This document shows, in pieces, positions 32,653 to 40,217 of a stretch of 64,000 nt of DNA. The translations under genes were made by a program, and so were the position numbers. Every line of letters starts with the position of its first letter. Positions within the stretch are counted from its first letter, which is position 1. The notes beneath the pieces are model-generated. The model had not been told where the DNA came from and did not search any database. It saw only the letters and a program-made list of their open reading frames with translations. Source of the DNA: Bacillus_BD sp963787345 (GTDB lineage Bacteria > Bacillota > Bacilli > Bacillales > Cytobacillaceae); assembly GCA_963787345.1 (NCBI GenBank), contig CAWBCW010000026.1:62001-126000 (forward strand), written 5' to 3'.

Positions 32653-32792
32653 GGCATAATTGTTCCTTCAAAAAGCAATATGTAATCTATTAATTGTGAT
32701 AAAATAGACTACATGATTACCAAAGCGATATATTCATAAGTTCATAGGTTTAAGCCAAGATCATTTCCATGGAAATAAAGGTAGGTGATAAT

Positions 32793-33554
32793 ATGGGTAA
32801 AGTTATTTCAATTGCCAATCAAAAGGGCGGCGTTGGTAAGACGACAACTTCTGTTAACTTAGGGGCTTGTTTGGCTAATATTGGACATCGGGTCTTGCTA
32901 ATCGATATCGATCCACAGGGAAATGCGACAAGTGGTGTTGGGATTGAAAAAGCGGATGTTGATCAATGTATCTATAATGTTTTAGTGGATGATGTAGAAG
33001 CAAAGGTTGCCGTTAGGCCCACAGGTGTTGAAAATCTTTATTGCATTCCTGCAACCATTCAATTAGCTGGAGCAGAGATTGAATTAGTCCCAACTGTATC
33101 AAGAGAGGTCCGTTTAAAAAGGGCACTAGAAATGGTGAAAAATCATTATGATTATATCATTATTGATTGTCCTCCCTCCCTTGGTTTATTAACGCTAAAT
33201 GCATTAACTGCTTCTGATTCGGTGATGATCCCTGTTCAATGTGAGTATTACGCATTAGAAGGATTAAGTCAGCTGTTAAATACAGTAAGGCTTGTTCAGA
33301 AACATTTAAACAATGAGTTAAAGGTTGAAGGCGTGCTGTTGACGATGCTTGATGCTCGGACGAATTTGGGACTTCAGGTAATTGAAGAGGTAAAAAAATA
33401 TTTCCAAGATAAAGTCTATAAGACAATTATTCCAAGAAATGTTCGTTTAAGTGAAGCTCCCAGTCATGGAGAACCAATTATTGTTTATGACCCGAAATCT
33501 CGTGGTGCAGAGATGTATTTAGATTTGGCAAAGGAAGTGGTAACAAGTGGCTAG
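32793..33554 (+). CDS. soj: Chromosome partitioning ATPase Soj (ParA)
   Basis: Deviant Walker ATPase that, with Spo0J, controls origin segregation and regulates DnaA. The 253-residue protein has the ParA Walker A KGGVGKTTTSVNLG (about residues 11-24), DIDPQGNAT and a Walker B region IIIDCPPSLG. The start at 32793 (MGKVISIANQKGG) is preceded by GGTGATAAT; the upstream in-frame ATG at 32769 lacks support. It overlaps spo0J by 8 bases. Confidence 0.96.
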   Translation: MGKVISIANQKGGVGKTTTSVNLGACLANIGHRVLLIDIDPQGNATSGVGIEKADVDQCIYNVLVDDVEAKVAVRPTGVENLYCIPATIQLAGAEIELVPTVSREVRLKRALEMVKNHYDYIIIDCPPSLGLLTLNALTASDSVMIPVQCEYYALEGLSQLLNTVRLVQKHLNNELKVEGVLLTMLDARTNLGLQVIEEVKKYFQDKVYKTIIPRNVRLSEAPSHGEPIIVYDPKSRGAEMYLDLAKEVVTSG

Positions 33555-34407
33555 AGGTCTCGGAAAAGGACTGGATGCAATTTTTTCAAAAACGGATATT
33601 CCCGAAATTGGAAAAGAGGAAGCTATTAAAGAAGTCAGGATTACAGAGTGTAGACCGAATCCCTACCAACCGAGGAAAATCTTTGACGCAACCGCAATTG
33701 AGGAATTAAAACAATCAATTATTGAACACGGAATTCTCCAGCCAATAATTGTTCGGAAGTCGATTAAAGGATATGAAATTGTCGTTGGGGAAAGGCGTTT
33801 CCGCGCTGCGAAGGAAGCAAAGCTAGAGACAGTCCCTGTTGTTGTACGCGAGCTAACGGAACAGCAAATGATGGAGCTTGCTGTTTTGGAAAACTTGCAA
33901 CGGGAAGATTTAACGCCGATTGAAGAGGCGGCAGCCTATCAATTACTATTAGAAAAGTTAAAAATTACTCAAGATGAATTGGCGAAAAGATTAGGTAAAA
34001 GCAGGCCGCATATTGCTAATCATATTCGACTTCTTTCTCTCCCAACTAAAATCCAAGAGTTGATTTCGGAGGGAGAAATTTCAATGGGACACGGACGAGC
34101 CCTTTTAGGACTTCGAAAAAAGGAAGTCATCCCTTCTGTTGTCGAAAAAATTATTAAAGATGGATTGAATGTCCGCCAACTAGAAAAATTAATTCAACAA
34201 TTAAATGAACCTGTTTCACGTGAAACAAAAAAGGCAGCTCCAGAAAAGAATATTTTTATTAAAGAGCAGGAGTCAAGTCTTCGAAATCGGTTCGGTACAC
34301 CTGTACATATTAAGCAGGGTAAAGGCAAAGAAAAGGGGAAAATTGAAATTGAATTTCTCTCAACAGAAGATTTAAATCGAATCCTCGAATTATTAGAGAC
34401 TCATTAA
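33547..34407 (+). CDS. spo0J: Chromosome partitioning protein Spo0J (ParB)
   Basis: CTP-dependent clamp that loads at parS, recruits SMC and stimulates Soj. The 286-residue protein has an N-terminal Soj-activating stretch (MARGLGKGLDAIF), a CTP-binding GERRFRAAKEA, an HTH (LGKSRPHIANHIRLL; about 145-160) and a C-terminal dimer domain. The start is GTG and overlaps soj. A perfect parS is embedded in its own coding sequence. Confidence 0.96.
   Translation: MARGLGKGLDAIFSKTDIPEIGKEEAIKEVRITECRPNPYQPRKIFDATAIEELKQSIIEHGILQPIIVRKSIKGYEIVVGERRFRAAKEAKLETVPVVVRELTEQQMMELAVLENLQREDLTPIEEAAAYQLLLEKLKITQDELAKRLGKSRPHIANHIRLLSLPTKIQELISEGEISMGHGRALLGLRKKEVIPSVVEKIIKDGLNVRQLEKLIQQLNEPVSRETKKAAPEKNIFIKEQESSLRNRFGTPVHIKQGKGKEKGKIEIEFLSTEDLNRILELLETH
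34212..34227. promoter_or_regulatory. parS centromere site in spo0J
   Basis: TGTTTCACGTGAAACA, a perfect 16-bp palindrome and exact match to the Bacillus parS consensus. Position inside spo0J is conserved with B. subtilis. Confidence 0.97.
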
Positions 34408-34412
34408 CGTCT

Positions 34413-34447
34413 AAACCATCCTTAAGAAGATGGTTTATTTTTTTTGT
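34413..34447 (+). terminator. Terminator after spo0J
   Basis: Stem AAACCATC / GATGGTTT (34413-34420 with 34429-34436) then ATTTTTTTT. Confidence 0.9.
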
Positions 34448-34508
34448 TTTAATGTTAAGATGTTTATGTTAATTTGACTTTTTTGTGAGAGTGATGAGGT
34501 GGAAGGGT

Positions 34509-35219
34509 ATGGTTTTGCTAGGAGCAATTGTAAACAGCGCACTCATTATTGCCGGTTCTCTTTTGGGAAGGATTCTGTATAAAATACCAGAAAAAATAAA
34601 AGAAACAGTCATGAGTGGAATTGGACTTGCAGTCATTGTCATGGGATTGCAAATGGGGTTTAAAAGTGAAAATTTTCTTATCGTTATTTTAAGTATTGTC
34701 TTCGGTGCAATTATCGGGGAATTAAGCAAACTTGATGACGGTTTAAACAACCTTGGCATGTGGTTGGAAAAGCGAATTGGATCAAAGAAAAAATCATCAG
34801 GCAGTATCTCCCAAGGATTTGTGACGGCCACATTAATCTTTTTGATCGGTGCCATGGCGATTCTAGGCGCATTCGACAGCGGGATTCGTGGGAATCATGA
34901 CATTCTTTACACAAAAGGGATCCTTGATGGATTTACAGCTCTTATATTAACGACAACATTGGGTCTGGGTGTTTTACTTTCAGCCATCCCTGTTTTCTTA
35001 TATCAAGGCTTGATTGCTCTGTTTGCAACGCAGATTAATCAAATGGTTCCTGCTCCTTTAATGGATCAATTTATTACAGAGATGACAGCTGTAGGTGGTG
35101 TGATGATTTTAGCGATTGGCCTTAATATGTTAGGATTGACTAAAGTTCGAGTCGCTAATTTGCTTCCGGGGATTGTTGTAACAGCCGTCATTGTGACTTT
35201 CCTTTATTATATCGGATAA
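34509..35219 (+). CDS. DUF554 family membrane protein (YqgA/YdfK-like)
   Basis: A 236-residue protein with about seven hydrophobic segments. It opens MVLLGAIVNSALIIAGSLLG, which is characteristic of DUF554, and contains IGELSKLDDGLNNLGMWLEKRI and GAMAILGAFDSGIRGNHDILYTKGILDG. The family is a putative transporter of unknown substrate. I use the ATG at 34509, with GGTGGAAGGG upstream. It stands alone between spo0J and the convergent yyaC. Confidence 0.85.
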   Translation: MVLLGAIVNSALIIAGSLLGRILYKIPEKIKETVMSGIGLAVIVMGLQMGFKSENFLIVILSIVFGAIIGELSKLDDGLNNLGMWLEKRIGSKKKSSGSISQGFVTATLIFLIGAMAILGAFDSGIRGNHDILYTKGILDGFTALILTTTLGLGVLLSAIPVFLYQGLIALFATQINQMVPAPLMDQFITEMTAVGGVMILAIGLNMLGLTKVRVANLLPGIVVTAVIVTFLYYIG

Positions 35220-35242
35220 GGATTAGAAATAGCCGCTCTCTC

Positions 35243-35902
35243 TTAGTTAGAAAGCGGCTTCTGTTCATTTGTTTTTTCGTGATCTTGAATGGCTGTATGT
35301 TTAAGGTCGGAAAATGAAGGTTTCTGTTCATAATATAAACTAGCTTGATAGATACCATTTGCAATCGTTTTAGCCATTTCCATGACAAGATGTAATCTTG
35401 TATTCTGTAAAACAAAATACTCCATAAACCCGCTCACATTAACGATTCCTGTAATATGAATCTCTCCCACTTCAGGAAGCTCCTTGTTGACACCGGCACC
35501 GGGTTTTACCGGTCCATTTCCAATTTGAATGATTCCGACACTTTTCATTCTACCTAAGCAGGCATCGATTCCAATAATAAATGGATTGATATGCAGCTGC
35601 TCAATCTCTTTTACCTTGTCAGCTAAATTTAAAGCATGGATGGGATCATCCAACGTTCCATAAATATGAAAAGGAAGGGGTTCTTTATCTTTGAGTAATG
35701 TTCCGATTAAGGGCCCTAAAGAGTCACCCGTTGATCGGTCAGTTCCAATACATACAAAAACAATAGGTCTACGGCTTAAGGTTGAAGGTAATTGGGAAAA
35801 TAATCCTTGTGCAACTAATCGTCCTGCATCTTGTTCATTATGATGGATTCTAACTTCTTCCGTTTTTAATTTATTAAAAAAACGATTATTTAAATTAAAC
35901 AA
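35243..35902 (-). CDS. yyaC: Sporulation protein YyaC (Gpr-related protease fold)
   Basis: A protein of about 219 residues with the YyaC signature: VFVCIGTDRSTGDSLGPLIG (about residues 46-65), GTLDDPIHALNL, IGIDACLGRMKSVG and GVNKELPEVGEIHITGIVNVSGFMEYFVLQ. YyaC is a sporulation-expressed relative of the spore germination protease Gpr; its substrate is not established. I prefer the TTG at 35902 (MFNLNNRFF), spaced from GGGGTG, over the GTG at 35911, which overlaps that site. It is transcribed leftward between DUF554 and yyzM, against the fork. Confidence 0.9.
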   Translation of the reverse strand: MFNLNNRFFNKLKTEEVRIHHNEQDAGRLVAQGLFSQLPSTLSRRPIVFVCIGTDRSTGDSLGPLIGTLLKDKEPLPFHIYGTLDDPIHALNLADKVKEIEQLHINPFIIGIDACLGRMKSVGIIQIGNGPVKPGAGVNKELPEVGEIHITGIVNVSGFMEYFVLQNTRLHLVMEMAKTIANGIYQASLYYEQKPSFSDLKHTAIQDHEKTNEQKPLSN

Positions 35903-36202
35903 GCACTTCACCCCTATTGTTAGAAGCAGGATAGAATTTATATTTTGAATATTCTGTATGTCGAAGTCCCAGTCATTTACCGCTTCTTATAGTCTATTTC
36001 TAGTATACGGTTTTTTCCAATTATATATACATAACTGATATACTAAATTTAAAATAAACCTATCGTTCATAAAGAATAAAGTACTCAACTCCATAGGAAA
36101 AGGGTTTTGGGATTGCGATCATTTGTTTAGTATATTAGATAATAGATAAGGAAAAATGGAGAAACCTTCCCATATTGAAAAATGTTATAGGAGGAGTTTG
36201 TG

Positions 36203-36400
36203 ATGGATATAAAAGAGTTTGGTTTAAATGATGTCGTTGAAATGAAAAAGGCTCACCCATGTGGAACAAATCGGTGGAAAATTATTCGTCTTGGGATGGA
36301 TATACGAATTAAATGTGAGGGGTGTTCCCATAGTGTCTTAATTCCCAGAAAGGAATTTGCCCGGAAAATGAAGAAAACGCTAGTTAAGCATGAGGAATGA
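36203..36400 (+). CDS. yyzM: DUF951 family protein YyzM
   Basis: A 65-residue protein with the DUF951 pattern: LNDVVEMKKAHPCGTNRWKI, then RLGMDIRIKCEGCSHSVLIPR, with a CEGC zinc-ribbon-like pair. GGAGGAG precedes the ATG at 36203 by six bases; a GTG directly upstream is in frame. Function unknown; it lies before ychF as in B. subtilis. Confidence 0.9.
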   Translation: MDIKEFGLNDVVEMKKAHPCGTNRWKIIRLGMDIRIKCEGCSHSVLIPRKEFARKMKKTLVKHEE

Positions 36401-36490
36401 GATTTGCGCTTTTAAGGTAAAAAAACTATAATGATGTGTGGTTTATATTCATAATTTGTCTGTACTAATTTTGATATACATTTTAAATAA

Positions 36491-36637
36491 GAAAGCGGTC
36501 TAGCTCCAGTGCCTAGTAGACTTCCCATCCTTCCACAGCGATTGCGTCAACATCGATTCACACTGCGTGTTCATCGATGTCAGTACAACCTTGTACAAGG
36601 CAGTCCATACGTCGCTGGGTAAGGAGCTTCCGCTTTT
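36491..36637. repeat. Intergenic repeat, copy B, with internal hairpins
   Basis: The ends are inverted: GAAAGCGG-TCTA-GCTCC at the left and GGAGCTTCCGCTTTT at the right. Inside are ACATCGAT (36550-36557) pairing with ATCGATGT (36573-36580), CAC/GTG within that loop, and a perfect CCTTGTACAAGG (36589-36600). The left end shares TCTAGCTCCAGTGC with the copy at 42.9 kb. No coding potential; it sits directly upstream of the ychF ribosome site. Confidence 0.6.
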
Positions 36638-36656
36638 AGTATGAGGAGTGACATGG

Positions 36657-37757
36657 ATGGCTTTAACAGCTGGAATTGTAGGTTTGCCGAATGTGGGGAA
36701 ATCTACGTTATTTAATGCAATTACACAGGCAGGAGCGGAATCTGCTAACTACCCATTTTGTACGATTGATCCGAATGTGGGTGTTGTAGAGGTTCCTGAT
36801 GCTCGACTAAATAAATTAACCGAGCTTGTTGTACCGAAGAAAACAGTACCTACAACCTTTGAATTTACGGATATTGCCGGAATTGTTAAAGGGGCTAGTA
36901 AAGGAGAAGGCTTAGGGAATAAGTTTTTGTCTCATATTCGTGAAGTAGACGCAATCTGTCAAGTTGTGCGCTGCTTTGATGATGAAAATATTACCCATGT
37001 GGCTGGAAAAGTAGATCCGATTGATGATATTGAAACGATTAATATCGAGTTAATTTTAGCTGACATGGAATCGGTTGAGAAGCGAATCGGCCGTGTTGAA
37101 AAGTTAGCAAAACAGAAGGATAAAGAAGCTGTAATTGAATTTGGCGCACTCCAAAAGCTGAAAGAAGCATTTGAAGAGGAAAAGCCAGCCAGAACGGTTG
37201 AATTTACAGAGGAAGAAGAGAAGTTTGCTAAGGGACTTCATCTTTTGACGATCAAACCAGTTCTTTATGTAGCAAATGTGGGTGAAGATGATGTCGCAGA
37301 TCCATCTGAAAACCAATATGTACAAATAGTGAGAGATTATGCTGCTAAAGAAGGGGCTGAAGTCATTGTTATTTGTGCAAAAATTGAATCTGAAATAGCG
37401 GAGTTAGATGGCGAGGAAAAGGAAATGTTCCTTTCCGAGTTAGGAATTGAAGAGTCAGGGTTGGACCAATTAATTCGTGCGGCTTATAGTCTGCTTGGAT
37501 TAGCTACTTATTTTACAGCTGGTGTTCAAGAGGTCCGTGCTTGGACATTCCGAACTGGTATGAAAGCACCTCAATGTGCTGGAATCATTCACACTGACTT
37601 TGAACGAGGGTTCATCCGAGCAGAAACAGTTTCTTATGATGACCTTGTCCAAAATGGCAGCATGAACGCTGCTCGTGAAGCAGGAAAGGTAAGATTAGAA
37701 GGAAAAGAATATATTGTGAAAGACGGAGATATCATGTTGTTCCGTTTTAATGTGTAA
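36657..37757 (+). CDS. ychF: Ribosome-binding ATPase YchF (OLA1 family)
   Basis: A 366-residue TRAFAC-class P-loop protein that prefers ATP. It has GLPNVGKSTLFNAIT (about residues 7-21), DIAGIVKGASKGEGLGNKFL, an inserted coiled coil (about 130-165) and a C-terminal TGS-like domain (CAGIIHTDFERGFIRAETVSYDD). GAGGAGTG lies seven bases before the ATG at 36657. Confidence 0.96.
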   Translation: MALTAGIVGLPNVGKSTLFNAITQAGAESANYPFCTIDPNVGVVEVPDARLNKLTELVVPKKTVPTTFEFTDIAGIVKGASKGEGLGNKFLSHIREVDAICQVVRCFDDENITHVAGKVDPIDDIETINIELILADMESVEKRIGRVEKLAKQKDKEAVIEFGALQKLKEAFEEEKPARTVEFTEEEEKFAKGLHLLTIKPVLYVANVGEDDVADPSENQYVQIVRDYAAKEGAEVIVICAKIESEIAELDGEEKEMFLSELGIEESGLDQLIRAAYSLLGLATYFTAGVQEVRAWTFRTGMKAPQCAGIIHTDFERGFIRAETVSYDDLVQNGSMNAAREAGKVRLEGKEYIVKDGDIMLFRFNV

Positions 37758-37786
37758 CATTAATAATAAAAAAATTAAGCGGTACA

Positions 37787-37815
37787 TTGATTATCTGTAT
37801 TTCATGTGATATAAT
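37787..37815 (+). promoter_or_regulatory. Putative promoter of rpsF-ssb-rpsR
   Basis: TTGATT (37787-37792), 17-bp spacer, extended -10 TGA-TATAAT (TATAAT at 37810-37815). Confidence 0.75.
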
Positions 37816-37840
37816 CTACACTTGTGAGTAATGAAAATTG

Positions 37841-37879
37841 CTCCTTGCCCACATAATGGGCCGTTTAGACCAAAAGGAG
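37841..37879 (+). promoter_or_regulatory. rpsF leader hairpin, candidate S6:S18 autoregulatory element
   Basis: CTCCTT (37841-37846) can pair with AAGGAG (37874-37879), which is the rpsF Shine-Dalgarno. An inner stem GCCCA / TGGGC (37847-37851 with 37857-37861) is followed by CCG-type unpaired bases. This agrees with the S6:S18-binding leader motif described for many bacteria, in which the ribosomal proteins bind their own mRNA. Covariation was not tested. Confidence 0.55.
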
Positions 37880-37888
37880 GTGACTGTG

Positions 37889-38176
37889 ATGAGAAAGTAC
37901 GAAATTATGTACATCATCCGCCCAAATATTGAAGAGGACGCAAAAAAGGCTTTAGTAGAGCGTTTTGACGGAATCTTAACTGAAAATGGTGCGGAAATCG
38001 TGGAATCAAAAGATTGGGGTAAGCGTCGTTTAGCTTATGAAATCAATGATTTCCGTGATGGCTACTATCAACTTATTAAAGTGAATGCTGAGCCTGCAGC
38101 GGTTGAAGAGTTTAACCGTTTAGCAAGAATCAGCGAAGATATCATTCGCCAAATTGCAATTAAAGACGAAAAGTAA
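37889..38176 (+). CDS. rpsF: Ribosomal protein S6
   Basis: A 95-residue small-subunit protein, starting MRKYEIMYIIRPNIEEDAKKAL and containing DWGKRRLAYEINDFRDGYYQLI. AAAGGAGGTG precedes the ATG at 37889; the upstream frame extension covers the leader hairpin. First gene of rpsF-ssb-rpsR. Confidence 0.97.
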   Translation: MRKYEIMYIIRPNIEEDAKKALVERFDGILTENGAEIVESKDWGKRRLAYEINDFRDGYYQLIKVNAEPAAVEEFNRLARISEDIIRQIAIKDEK

Positions 38177-38250
38177 GTTTTTTAAATAGATGGTCTCGAT
38201 TTTGCATGTTTTCCGTTAAAACATGTAGTTGGAGGAAGGAGTTGATTCTG

Positions 38251-38763
38251 ATGATCAATCGAGTAATTCTAGTTGGTCGTTTAACAAGAGACCCTGAACT
38301 ACGTTATACCCCAAATGGTGTAGCTGTTGCTACCTTTTCATTGGCTGTGAATCGTGCATTTGCAAACCAACAAGGTGAGCGTGAAGCCGATTTTATTAAT
38401 TGCGTAGTTTGGAGGAAACAAGCAGAAAATGTCGCAAACTTTTTGAAAAAGGGAAGTCTTGCAGGTGTTGATGGCCGGATTCAAACACGTAATTATGAGG
38501 GACAAGATGGCAAGCGCGTTTATGTTACGGAAGTCGTAGCGGAAAGTGTTCAATTCCTTGAACCTAAGGGGAGCAGTTCAGGTGGAAGAGGCGATTATGG
38601 TGCTTCCTTTGGCGGAGCTCCACAAGCACCGTCATTTGGAAATAGTCCTCAGAATCAACCACAGAGTCCAAATCGAAATAACCAGGGGCATACTCGTCTA
38701 GATGAAGATCCGTTTGCCAACGATGGTCAAATCGATATCTCTGACGATGATCTGCCATTTTAA
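38251..38763 (+). CDS. ssb: Single-stranded DNA-binding protein
   Basis: A 170-residue SSB. The OB fold (MINRVILVGRLTRDPELRYTPNG through FLEPK; about 1-110) is followed by a flexible Gly/Pro/Asn/Gln-rich linker and the partner-binding acidic tip DDDLPF. GGAGGAAGGAG precedes the ATG. Cotranscribed between rpsF and rpsR. Confidence 0.97.
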   Translation: MINRVILVGRLTRDPELRYTPNGVAVATFSLAVNRAFANQQGEREADFINCVVWRKQAENVANFLKKGSLAGVDGRIQTRNYEGQDGKRVYVTEVVAESVQFLEPKGSSSGGRGDYGASFGGAPQAPSFGNSPQNQPQSPNRNNQGHTRLDEDPFANDGQIDISDDDLPF

Positions 38764-38812
38764 TGATAAATTGAACGTGATAGATAATAATAGATAAAGG
38801 AGTGAAATCACT

Positions 38813-39055
38813 ATGGCAATGGGTGGACGTAGAGGTGGCCGTGCAAAACGTAGAAAAGTATGTTTCTTTACTGCGAATGGCATCACTCACATTGACTACA
38901 AAGATGTAGATTTACTAAAAAAATTCATTTCAGAACGTGGTAAAATTTTACCTCGTCGTGTAACTGGCACAAGTGCTAAGTACCAACGTAAATTAACAAT
39001 TGCAATCAAACGCTCACGTACGATGGCATTACTTCCATACGTATCTGGAGAGTAA
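38813..39055 (+). CDS. rpsR: Ribosomal protein S18
   Basis: An 80-residue basic protein with RRKVCFFTANGITHIDYKD and the conserved core LPRRVTGTSAKYQRKLTIAIKRSR. It partners S6 on the ribosome. AAAGGAGTG precedes the ATG. It is last in the rpsF-ssb-rpsR operon and is followed by a terminator. Confidence 0.98.
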   Translation: MAMGGRRGGRAKRRKVCFFTANGITHIDYKDVDLLKKFISERGKILPRRVTGTSAKYQRKLTIAIKRSRTMALLPYVSGE

Positions 39056-39061
39056 TTATGA

Positions 39062-39095
39062 TAAAAGACATCATATTTATATGGTGTCTTTTTTT
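39062..39095 (+). terminator. Terminator after rpsR
   Basis: Stem AAAGACA-CATA / TATG-TGTCTTT followed by a T-run, just after rpsR. Confidence 0.9.
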
Positions 39096-39246
39096 TCTGC
39101 AAAGAATTATTAAATATCAATCGAATTGAGTAAAATAACTCTATTGGAAAACGGGAATCAGTATATCCTATGTTTTGATAAAGTTGAATGTCCAAGCATT
39201 GGCCGTTAAAATGTAAATAGGGAATAATTCCATAAGGAGTGTAAAT

Positions 39247-40188
39247 TTGAAAAGTGTACATAGACTGACAGAGGGAGCCATATTATTAGCCATATTTGCG
39301 GTTTTATTAGTAATTACACTGTATGTGCCGGTTCTCGGGGCAGTTGTTAATTTTTTTCTTGCTCTTCCATTTATGATGTTTGCAGCCAAAAATAAGAGGA
39401 AAGATGCTGCTGTTTTCCTGATTGCATCACTCCTTTTATCTTTAATGGTCGGAACCTTAATGGCGCTGCCATTAACCCTTGCATACGGGTTGACCGGAGT
39501 TGTCATGGGTGACTTCATTCGAAATGGAAAAACGAAAAGTGCGGGATTCATTGCTGGTTCGATTGTTTTTCTACTTAATTTAGTATTGCAATACGTGATT
39601 ACAGTCGCTTTTTTAAATATGAATATTATTGAGGAAAGTATCGAATTATTAAGAAGCAGCATCGAACAATCTACCGAGATTTTTTCCCAATTAGGTTTGA
39701 TGCAGGAATCGAATGAGAGTGTGATCCAGCAATTATATGCTGCGGTAGATCTTCTTCAAACACTGACCCCATCCTTGTTTGTTTTGACATCATTTTTTGC
39801 TGTGGTTGTTATCCAATTTGTATCGTTTCCTATACTAAAGAGGTTTGGAATTAAGGTTGTTACTGGCAAACCATTTAGAGATTTGAAGTTACCAAGAAAC
39901 ATCCTTTATTTGTTCTTGATTGCCCTTTTGGCCAGTCTTATTTTCCAACCGGAAAGTGGCAGTTATCTTCATTTAGCTTTATCAAATATTTCATATATAT
40001 TACAATTAGTGATAGTTGTCCAAGGTCTATCCTTTATATGGTACATTACTTATCAAAAACAATGGCCAAAGGCTGTTCCGATTCTGGCCCTTTTTGCTAT
40101 TGTACTCATGCCAATGGTACTTTATATTGTTTGGATTTTAGGTATAATGGATTTAGGTCTTAATTTAAGGAACAAATTATTTCATTAG
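39247..40188 (+). CDS. yybS: DUF2232 membrane protein YybS
   Basis: A 313-residue polytopic membrane protein with about eight hydrophobic segments, starting MKSVHRLTEGAILLAIFAVLLVIT. It has the YybS/DUF2232 layout and lies upstream of gdpP as in B. subtilis. The start is TTG, seven bases after AAGGAG. Function unknown; the fold resembles small-molecule transporter components. Confidence 0.87.
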   Translation: MKSVHRLTEGAILLAIFAVLLVITLYVPVLGAVVNFFLALPFMMFAAKNKRKDAAVFLIASLLLSLMVGTLMALPLTLAYGLTGVVMGDFIRNGKTKSAGFIAGSIVFLLNLVLQYVITVAFLNMNIIEESIELLRSSIEQSTEIFSQLGLMQESNESVIQQLYAAVDLLQTLTPSLFVLTSFFAVVVIQFVSFPILKRFGIKVVTGKPFRDLKLPRNILYLFLIALLASLIFQPESGSYLHLALSNISYILQLVIVVQGLSFIWYITYQKQWPKAVPILALFAIVLMPMVLYIVWILGIMDLGLNLRNKLFH

Positions 40189-40217
40189 CATAACACTACT
40201 GTTTGGGAGCTGAAAGT

